Origin: Pleionea sp041591085
GTDB taxonomy: Bacteria > Pseudomonadota > Gammaproteobacteria > Enterobacterales > Kangiellaceae
Assembly: GCA_041591085.1 (NCBI GenBank)
Contig: JBFHSP010000088.1
Coordinates: forward strand, 1 to 12,067
Direction: 5' to 3'
DNA: 12,067 bases
Each line of letters opens with the position of its first letter. Position 1 is the first letter of the stretch. The position numbers were made by a program, and so were the translations under genes. Below are positions 6,877 through 12,067 of this stretch, one piece after another. Under the pieces are notes generated by a model, which searched no databases, was not told the origin of the DNA, and saw nothing but the letters and a program-made list of their open reading frames with translations.

Positions 6877-7395
6877 CTATTTTTTTAGCTTGGTGGCAGG
6901 GTTTCCTGCCACCATTTCATTTTCACCAAAGGACTTTGTGACCACGCTACCGGCTCCAATGATCGTATTATCGCCAATAGTAACACCCGGCAAGATTATT
7001 GCTCCTGCACCAATAAAAACATTATTACCAATTTGAATATCGCTACATAAATTAGTTTTTTGTAATCGATGAGAAGGATTGGAAGGGTGAGTTACCGTTA
7101 TTAATTGTACATTGGGGCCAAATAAGCAATCGTTTCCAATTTCAATTTTTCCCGCGTCTAAAAAGGTACAACCTTTATTGATGTAAGTGCGATCACCAAT
7201 TGAAATAAAGGAACCATAGTCACAGTGAAATTCGTACTCTATAAATACTTGCTCACCGCAATGTTGAAAAAGTGCTTTGAGCTTTTTTAAATATCCTTTG
7301 GATGGATCGCGTGCGAATTTTCGGCAAATTTCCCCAGCAATCTGTCGCTGGCTTCTTAGATTTACATCTAAACTGTTGAATTCACGCATCGTCAT
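6877..7395 (-). CDS. hexapeptide-repeat O-acetyltransferase (Maa/NodL/LacA-like)
   Basis: A 172-residue cytoplasmic acetyl-CoA-dependent acyltransferase of the left-handed beta-helix superfamily, close in pattern to maltose O-acetyltransferase and NodL (about 183-200 residues). Residues about 15-50 are the short helical N-terminal cap. From about 52, repeats of [IV]-G-[DN] type build the helix (FISIGDRTYIN, IEIGNDCLFGP, IQIGNNVFIGAG, VTIGDNTIIGAG). The catalytic histidine is His103 in the diagnostic TVTHPSNP segment. The C-terminus has the usual MVAGNPA loop followed by a short lysine tail. The acceptor sugar or other alcohol cannot be named. The ATG at 7395 lies inside the end of the DUF3108 gene (14-base overlap), and an ATG at 7389 is an equal alternative. 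No Shine-Dalgarno is visible, so translation is probably coupled. It is the last gene of the leftward purMN operon. Confidence 0.9.
   Translation of the reverse strand: MTMREFNSLDVNLRSQRQIAGEICRKFARDPSKGYLKKLKALFQHCGEQVFIEYEFHCDYGSFISIGDRTYINKGCTFLDAGKIEIGNDCLFGPNVQLITVTHPSNPSHRLQKTNLCSDIQIGNNVFIGAGAIILPGVTIGDNTIIGAGSVVTKSFGENEMVAGNPATKLKK
6891..6924 (+). terminator. putative intrinsic terminator of the exported-protein cluster
   Basis: TGGTGGCAGG (6891-6900) pairs perfectly with CCTGCCACCA (6905-6914) around a 4-base GTTT loop. TTTCATTTTC follows (6915-6924). In the rightward direction this is a 10-bp GC-rich stem with an interrupted T-run, about 85 bases after the DUF4124 stop. It lies inside the 3' coding end of the convergent acetyltransferase gene. 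In the leftward direction an A-run follows the stem instead, so it should act mainly on rightward transcripts. The hairpin is seen directly; function is inferred. Confidence 0.5.
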
Positions 7396-8209
7396 TTAAA
7401 TAAGTTAAAGATTTTAATTTAATCACGCCCTCAGGTTTTCCATTTCTAAATTGCGCGAGTTGGACGGGAAAGTAATCAAGCTCGGGTGCGAGCCAAAACA
7501 AAAAGTATTTATCACCTTTGTTTTCAATTTGTTGCGCCCACAACACGGTATCAAAAGTACCAAACTCAGTTGAGACTTTCTCATATCCCTCATTGAAAAA
7601 ATCGAGCTTATCAATGTGTCCTTTATAGCTCACCTTGATCTGTTGCTCTCTTAAGTTTAATGGTGCCTTTAATCGAAGTAAGTGTTGAAAATTGAGATGG
7701 TCGGTTACTAGTTCAGATAAATTTATATGCCATTCGCTTTCATTATAAGAGCCTATCTCAAGCATTTTTTTCCAATCAAATTGGCTGGTGATAATACGGT
7801 CATCTTTAAATGATCGTTTAGTTACTGATTCATAATGAAGGGGAGTAATGTCAAAGCCGTCTGTTAGAAAACGACTTGTTTCTTTAAACTCAAGCTTATA
7901 AAAATACTTGCTGATTTCTGTGGACATGGTTAACAACCACTGATTATTTTTAATTGTTAGACTTCTTAAAGCACTGCCCATTTTTTTCTTGCCATCAAAA
8001 ATGGAGTATTCAGCTTGATAAGGTTGAATACGAGATGGTTTTATTGGTTCGTTGTGAATAATGTTTTCTTGTGAAAAAGTAAAAGGAATATAGGTAGAAA
8101 TAATAAGGAAAAAAGACCACTTAAAGAGTTTGAGTTTATAGCAGTCTTTTATACTATTGAAAAAGTTCGAATTAAAGACGAATGGGTTGTGCCAATGCCT
8201 CATTATCAA
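7382..8209 (-). CDS. DUF3108-family envelope protein
   Basis: A 275-residue protein of the DUF3108 type, predicted periplasmic or membrane-anchored, with no established function. The pattern is typical: PYQAEYSIFDGKKKMGSALRSL (about 63-84), a series of beta strands, FGTFDTVLWAQ (about 218-228), then FLFWLAPELDYFPVQLAQFRNGK. Genes of this family often lie directly downstream of purN in gammaproteobacteria, as here. A hydrophobic stretch at about 29-46 is a signal peptide (possibly cut after FTFS) or an anchor. The start is TTG at 8209: AGGAG (8223-8219) lies 9 bases upstream, whereas ATG at 8203 would be 15 away. No other start codon occurs before the hydrophobic stretch. This gives an unusually long n-region of about 24 residues and a 38-base overlap with purN. 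Confidence 0.82.
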   Translation of the reverse strand: MIMRHWHNPFVFNSNFFNSIKDCYKLKLFKWSFFLIISTYIPFTFSQENIIHNEPIKPSRIQPYQAEYSIFDGKKKMGSALRSLTIKNNQWLLTMSTEISKYFYKLEFKETSRFLTDGFDITPLHYESVTKRSFKDDRIITSQFDWKKMLEIGSYNESEWHINLSELVTDHLNFQHLLRLKAPLNLREQQIKVSYKGHIDKLDFFNEGYEKVSTEFGTFDTVLWAQQIENKGDKYFLFWLAPELDYFPVQLAQFRNGKPEGVIKLKSLTYLNDDA

Positions 8210-8813
8210 AATAAATCACTCCTGACTTCCACTGTAATCGTTGTTCTGCAAACCATTTAACCACTTGAGGATAAAGTTGATGCTCAATAGTTTTGACCTT
8301 TTCAATTAAACTCTGTTCCGTTTCATTTTTGGCAATATTAACATGCATTTGTGCAATAATGGGGCCACCATCCAGTTCTTCAGTAACAAAATGAACGGTT
8401 GAACCATGTTCGCTTTCGCCATTTTCAATCGCTTTACGGTGGGTGTGCAACCCAGGGTACTTAGGTAGTAACGAAGGATGAATATTAAGCATTTTTCCTG
8501 GAAACTGTTGCACTAGTTCCGCTGTCATAATACGCATATAGCCAGCTAGAACGACTAAATCTGGATTAAAAGACTGTATTGCTTCAGCTATGCAATGGTC
8601 AAATTTTTCGCGGCTGCTAAACTCAGTGTGGTCGACGGTTTTTGTCGCAATGTTCGCTTTTGCTGCTCTTTCTAAACCTGCAACATTGGGTCTATTTGAT
8701 ATCACTCCGACAATTTCTATGGGTAAATTACCGGCTTGTTGAGCATCAATTAATGCTTGTAAATTGGTGCCCGATCCTGAAATCAGCACCACCACTCGAC
8801 AAGTTTGATTCAT
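8172..8813 (-). CDS. purN: phosphoribosylglycinamide formyltransferase 1
   Basis: Cytoplasmic GAR transformylase, using 10-formyltetrahydrofolate to formylate GAR to FGAR in step 3 of de novo purine synthesis. The product is 213 residues from the ATG at 8813, the usual length. Numbering from a TTG one codon upstream (8816), the phosphate-binding SGSGTNLQ is at 13-20 and the catalytic triad is Asn111 and His113 (NIHPSLLP) with Asp149 (EELDGGPIIAQ), matching E. coli Asn106/His108/Asp144. The ATG is preferred on codon grounds. AAGG in the purM tail is 10 bases from the ATG and 7 from the TTG, so the TTG is not excluded. It lies 6 bases after the purM stop, and its 3' end is overlapped by the DUF3108 gene. 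Confidence 0.96.
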   Translation of the reverse strand: MNQTCRVVVLISGSGTNLQALIDAQQAGNLPIEIVGVISNRPNVAGLERAAKANIATKTVDHTEFSSREKFDHCIAEAIQSFNPDLVVLAGYMRIMTAELVQQFPGKMLNIHPSLLPKYPGLHTHRKAIENGESEHGSTVHFVTEELDGGPIIAQMHVNIAKNETEQSLIEKVKTIEHQLYPQVVKWFAEQRLQWKSGVIYFDNEALAQPIRL

Positions 8814-8819
8814 CAAAAA

Positions 8820-9866
8820 TTAACCTTGCATCACCACACGTGGATTATCATTTTGCTCAATGATTTCGCCAAGCAACCATGCTTTTTCGCCTTGGTCATT
8901 CATAAATTGAATAAAAGCTTGGTGTTGATCGGAGGGTACAATGACTGCCATTCCGACGCCACAGTTGAATGTTCGGTGCATTTCGGGAGTCGCAACATTT
9001 CCGGCTTCTTGTAGCCATTGAAATACTGGAGGTAAGTCCCAGCTTTTGGTGTTAATTACAGCAGAAGTATTGTCGGGCAATACACGTGGAATATTTTCGG
9101 TGAAGCCACCGCCAGTAATGTGGGCCATCGAATGGATATCGAACTTTTTAAGCGCTGCTAATAAATTTTTAACATAAATACGGGTAGGCTGCATAAGCGC
9201 TTCAGCTAATGTGCTATCACCACAAGGCTGATTTACATCAACGCCTGAAACTTCAATAATCTTACGAATTAAAGAATACCCGTTAGAGTGGGGACCCGAT
9301 GATGCAAGTGCTACTATTTTGTCGCCTACATTGACTTTAGAGCCATCAATAATTTTACTCTTTTCAACAATACCTACGCAGAAGCCGGCTAAATCGTAAT
9401 CGCTGCCTTCGTACATTCCTGGCATTTCAGCGGTTTCTCCACCGACTAGCGAGCAACCAGATTGATCGCAACCTTCACCGATCCCATTAACAACGGAAGC
9501 AGCAATATCTACATCAAGATGACCAGTAGCATAGTAATCCAAAAAGAATAGCGGCTCGGCACCACCAACAATAAGATCGTTTACACACATGGCTACTAGG
9601 TCTATTCCAATAGAGTCGTGCTTGTTTAAATCCATAGCAAGGCGAAGTTTAGTGCCTACGCCATCAGTTCCGGATACCAGCACTGGCTCGTTATAGCCTT
9701 TTGGCAATTCAAATAGAGCCCCAAAGCCACCTAATCCGGTCAATACTTCCGGTCTTCTGGTTCTTTTGGCAACATGTTTTATCCGCTCAACTAATTCGTT
9801 TCCGGCTTCAATATCAACGCCAGCGTCTTTGTAGCTTAAAGATGGTTTTGATGGGTTCGTACTCAC
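8820..9866 (-). CDS. purM: phosphoribosylformylglycinamidine cyclo-ligase (AIR synthetase)
   Basis: Cytoplasmic ATP-dependent enzyme closing FGAM to aminoimidazole ribotide, step 5 of de novo purine synthesis. At 348 residues it matches E. coli PurM (345) end to end. SYKDAGVDIEAGN (11-23) is the family N-terminus. The ATP-binding GTDGVGTKL is at 66-74, DLVAMCVNDL at 89-98 and GGETAEMPG at 142-150. The later AHITGGGFTENIPRVLP and RTFNCGVGM segments complete the PurM/ThiL/SelD-type fold. The start is GTG (9866-9864), with GAGG about 10 bases upstream. It leads the leftward purM-purN-DUF3108-acetyltransferase operon. No PurR-type operator is obvious upstream. Confidence 0.97.
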   Translation of the reverse strand: MSTNPSKPSLSYKDAGVDIEAGNELVERIKHVAKRTRRPEVLTGLGGFGALFELPKGYNEPVLVSGTDGVGTKLRLAMDLNKHDSIGIDLVAMCVNDLIVGGAEPLFFLDYYATGHLDVDIAASVVNGIGEGCDQSGCSLVGGETAEMPGMYEGSDYDLAGFCVGIVEKSKIIDGSKVNVGDKIVALASSGPHSNGYSLIRKIIEVSGVDVNQPCGDSTLAEALMQPTRIYVKNLLAALKKFDIHSMAHITGGGFTENIPRVLPDNTSAVINTKSWDLPPVFQWLQEAGNVATPEMHRTFNCGVGMAVIVPSDQHQAFIQFMNDQGEKAWLLGEIIEQNDNPRVVMQG

Positions 9867-9896
9867 GGGTAAACTGCCTCTAGAAAAATTTGGCGC

Positions 9897-9905
9897 ATTT
9901 TATCA
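9897..9905 (-). promoter_or_regulatory. possible extended -10 promoter of purM
   Basis: Reading leftwards, TGATAAAAT (9905-9897) is a TGn-extended -10 with 5/6 match in the hexamer. It lies about 30 bases before the purM GTG. The -35 position (9925-9920, TCGTTT) is poor, which an extended -10 tolerates. No palindrome resembling the pur box is seen nearby. Confidence 0.4.
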
Positions 9906-10015
9906 CGCTGTGCAGCAAGAAACGAGGATGAACAATAGAAAATCATTGACTATACTGGCTTTTAAACCACTTATTTGACCTTGGAATTGGGGTATCGGAT
10001 TTGCTCAGTCATTGG

Positions 10016-11848
10016 ATGAGGAAACTTTTAGTTATTTTAGTCTTTGCGTGCTTGCAGCCAGCGGGGTTTAGTACAGGCGTTTTCAAAACAATAGACGTAA
10101 GCCAACGAGGTAGTTTTCCGGTTGGCGGCGCGGTGTATTTTTTGGAAGCTAAAGAGCAACGAATAACGGCAGAGATTATTCAAGCACAATATCTAAGAAA
10201 CCCGGCCGCATGGCGCAAAGCTGGAGGCGATGGAATTGCAGGCTCTGGCTATACTAGCAAAGAGATCTGGGCCGCAATATTTCTTACTAACAGCGGTAAA
10301 ACTCCAGTTCATCGATACCTAAGTTTTGAACTAGCAACATTAGATCACCTTGATATCTATTCTGCACCTTTTGGCAGAGAAATCATGGGGTACTCTTTCG
10401 GCAATAGTTTAAGGCCAGAAGAGCGATCATTGCTGTCTGTGCTGCCTTATATAGAGGTTAAGCTCGATGCCAGGGAAATTTTACCGGTGTTGTTTAAAGT
10501 TCAGTCACAAGCTGCTATTCAGTGGCCGATTGTTATAAGAGATGAATACAGTTTTTCGAAATCTGTTTTAACTTTTATATCAATAGAGATGCTGTTTAAT
10601 GGAACCGTATTGGCACTAGTTATTATTCAATTGATCCAATACATCATTTATCGAAGAAAAGATTCACTTTGGTATTTGGCATCGGGACTGTCTATATTAG
10701 CGTTTTTTGCGGCTATTCAAGGAACGGGTAATCTGTTGTTGTGGGGTTACTGGCCGGAGTTTTCTCGAAATGTCATGGTGTACTTTATGGCTGCCATGTA
10801 TTTTTTCACGATTGGTTTTGCTTATTGTGTACTTGATTTAGATTCGGAATACCCAAGGCTAATGATTGGTTTTCGGTGGGCGCAACGAGTGGCTGTTTTA
10901 TGGTTGGTGTTTCCTAGTCTATTTGGTTATCAGTTTGCGATATTTTCGATCATGATTGTAGCGTCAGTGGTTGCTTTAGCTACGATTGTGATCGCAATTT
11001 TTCAAGCGCGCACGGGGAAAAAGAGGGCTGTTATTTACGTGAGCTCGTGGGCAATGTTTTTTTTAGTGGCAATTCTTTTTATGTTAGCCAAAATTGGATT
11101 GATCGAAACTTCAATTATGTTTAACCGATTATTTCAGCTCGCCACAATCACTCAATTGCTTTTGCTCTTTTATACATGGAGCTATATCGGTCATCAAGAA
11201 TCAACTCAAAGATTTAAGCATGTTGAAGAATCATTAGCGCTCGAGAAGAATTTTGCTAATTCACTCGAAGCGCAAATTATTCAAAGAACTAATGAAAATA
11301 CTATTTTACAAGATCAAATCATCCAGATATCTGGCACCGATGGTCTTTCCGGACTTTATAGTCGAGAATATTTCAATAAAAACTTTCCGCTAGAAATTAA
11401 ACGAATGAATCGCACCCATGATCATCTTTCGTTACTTTTGTTTGATATTCGTCAATTCGGCAAGCTTAATTTAAAGTATGGCAATATAAATGGGGATAAG
11501 GCGATTAGAACGGTTGCTAAAATAATCGCAAAAAATATAAAACGCGAAAGCGATTGGAGTGCTCGTTTTGGATCAAATGAATTTGCGGTGGTATTGCCAA
11601 GTACTAAGTCTTCAGATGCCTTAAATGTTGGTCAAAGAATATTGGATGAAATTCATCAAACTAAAATTTCTGGTATAGATGAAGAAACAGAAGAAGTTAT
11701 CAATTTTAAAATTTTTGTGCGAGCAGGATGTTACGGTGATATTCCATTATCTGAGAGCGCATTATTGTTTTTAAGTAGAGTCAATAAAGCAATAATTAAA
11801 GCCAAACGTTTAGATGAGCATAATGTCATATTGTATGCCGAAGATTGA
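10016..11848 (+). CDS. 7TMR-DISM membrane protein with degenerate GGDEF domain
   Basis: A 610-residue inner-membrane signalling protein. ATG 10016 is preferred because it opens directly with a signal-type MRKLLVILVFACLQ; an in-frame TTG at 10001 would add five residues. Neither has a strong Shine-Dalgarno. In order: a periplasmic 7TMR-DISMED2-like sensor (about 35-175, probable carbohydrate or small-ligand fold), seven hydrophobic helices (about 185-392), a coiled-coil linker (about 395-438) and a GGDEF domain (about 440-608). The GGDEF motif is GSNEF (519-523, after ARF): the metal-binding third residue is Asn. The FKxxND..GH segment is also altered, although Asp477, Asn485 and Asp494 remain. 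The inhibitory-site RxxD, RESD (510-513), sits exactly five residues before GSNEF. A c-di-GMP-binding receptor is more likely than an active cyclase. It is divergent from purM. Confidence 0.9.
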   Translation: MRKLLVILVFACLQPAGFSTGVFKTIDVSQRGSFPVGGAVYFLEAKEQRITAEIIQAQYLRNPAAWRKAGGDGIAGSGYTSKEIWAAIFLTNSGKTPVHRYLSFELATLDHLDIYSAPFGREIMGYSFGNSLRPEERSLLSVLPYIEVKLDAREILPVLFKVQSQAAIQWPIVIRDEYSFSKSVLTFISIEMLFNGTVLALVIIQLIQYIIYRRKDSLWYLASGLSILAFFAAIQGTGNLLLWGYWPEFSRNVMVYFMAAMYFFTIGFAYCVLDLDSEYPRLMIGFRWAQRVAVLWLVFPSLFGYQFAIFSIMIVASVVALATIVIAIFQARTGKKRAVIYVSSWAMFFLVAILFMLAKIGLIETSIMFNRLFQLATITQLLLLFYTWSYIGHQESTQRFKHVEESLALEKNFANSLEAQIIQRTNENTILQDQIIQISGTDGLSGLYSREYFNKNFPLEIKRMNRTHDHLSLLLFDIRQFGKLNLKYGNINGDKAIRTVAKIIAKNIKRESDWSARFGSNEFAVVLPSTKSSDALNVGQRILDEIHQTKISGIDEETEEVINFKIFVRAGCYGDIPLSESALLFLSRVNKAIIKAKRLDEHNVILYAED

Positions 11849-11863
11849 ACTTAAATAGATGTC

Positions 11864-12067
11864 CTAGTTACGTTGTTTAAAGTTAATAAAATGAATTCCT
11901 CTAATCACTGTTTCTGGGTCTGAAAACATCAGCAGGTGCTCATGAGTCGGCAAGTATAAATATTCGCCATTATGTTTTTTTGCCAGCTTTGCCATCCATT
12001 CATCGCCTTCTTTTTTCCAAAGCTTTAAACTAATCTTATCTTCAGCTTGCTCAATAAATGGGACCTC
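11864..12067 (-). CDS. C-terminal end of an unrecognised protein (partial)
   Basis: An open frame enters from the right edge and ends at TAG (11866-11864), giving the last 67 residues of a longer protein. It has credible coding character: a charged helical segment (LKLWKKEGDEWMAKLAKKH), then EYLYLPTHEHLLMF and a final GIHFINFKQRN, with no low-complexity sequence. I do not recognise the family and no catalytic motif can be assigned from this fragment. It converges on the GGDEF-domain gene with 15 bases between the stops and no visible terminator. A gene is the best reading because the frame is open for 67 codons in AT-rich DNA and the spacing fits, but the product needs the upstream sequence. 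Confidence 0.6.
   Translation of the reverse strand, partial: EVPFIEQAEDKISLKLWKKEGDEWMAKLAKKHNGEYLYLPTHEHLLMFSDPETVIRGIHFINFKQRN

Noticed and set aside
9929..9956. TGAACA-16-TATACT as a promoter for the GGDEF-domain gene
   Set aside because: The TATACT is good, but the -35 is weak (4/6). An overlapping TTGACT offers a competing reading with no good -10, so it was not listed as a feature.
9867..10000. Pur box (PurR operator) between purM and the GGDEF-domain gene
   Set aside because: No sequence resembling the CGCAAACGTTTGCG palindrome was found in this gap on either strand.

Overview
The window is chromosomal DNA, moderately AT-rich, from a gammaproteobacterium. Its Mrp, SthA, PurM and PurN resemble the Escherichia/Pseudomonas proteins closely, and its dCTP deaminase is the 188-residue Pseudomonas/Xanthomonas-type enzyme. 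The divergent metG / mrp-dcd arrangement is a common gammaproteobacterial layout. A marine, Oceanospirillales-like host is possible, but that is a guess. I see no tRNA, rRNA, CRISPR array, insertion sequence or attachment site. Genes are dense: no stretch over 300 bases lacks one, and the longest gap (961-1157) is a divergent promoter region.

Left part (1-4272), housekeeping. The N-terminal 320 codons of metG (methionyl-tRNA synthetase) run leftwards off the window edge. Diverging from it is a tight rightward run, probably one operon: mrp (P-loop Fe-S cluster carrier), dcd (dCTP deaminase, supplying dUTP for dTMP synthesis) and sthA (soluble NAD(P) transhydrogenase). The gaps are 37 and 27 bases.

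Middle part (4273-6805), accessory. A three-gene rightward cluster of exported proteins with no housekeeping role follows a 118-base AT-rich gap with a leader hairpin. The first product is secreted and has an LPP20-like N-terminal region. The second is a predicted lipoprotein with a CsgG/FlgO-like middle and an FlgT-C-like end. Its start overlaps the first gene's stop by 4 bases. The third is a secreted DUF4124 protein with an unassigned C-terminal half. The first two together look like an FlgT-type architecture split over two polypeptides. This is the least ordinary part of the window.

Right part (6877-9866), leftward purine operon. purM and purN (steps 5 and 3 of de novo IMP synthesis) are followed by an overlapping DUF3108 envelope-protein gene and an overlapping hexapeptide-repeat acetyltransferase gene. 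A strong hairpin near the 3' end of the acetyltransferase gene lies where the convergent accessory cluster would terminate.

Far right (10001-12067). Diverging from purM is a 7TM signalling protein (7TMR-DISM sensor, seven helices, coiled coil, GGDEF domain). Its active-site motif is degenerate (GSNEF) but the c-di-GMP inhibitory-site RxxD is intact at the normal spacing, which suggests a c-di-GMP receptor rather than a synthase. Convergent with it is the 3' end of an unrecognised leftward gene cut by the window edge.

No wholly new system is proven here. The strongest leads are the split FlgT-like envelope pair and the degenerate GGDEF protein.
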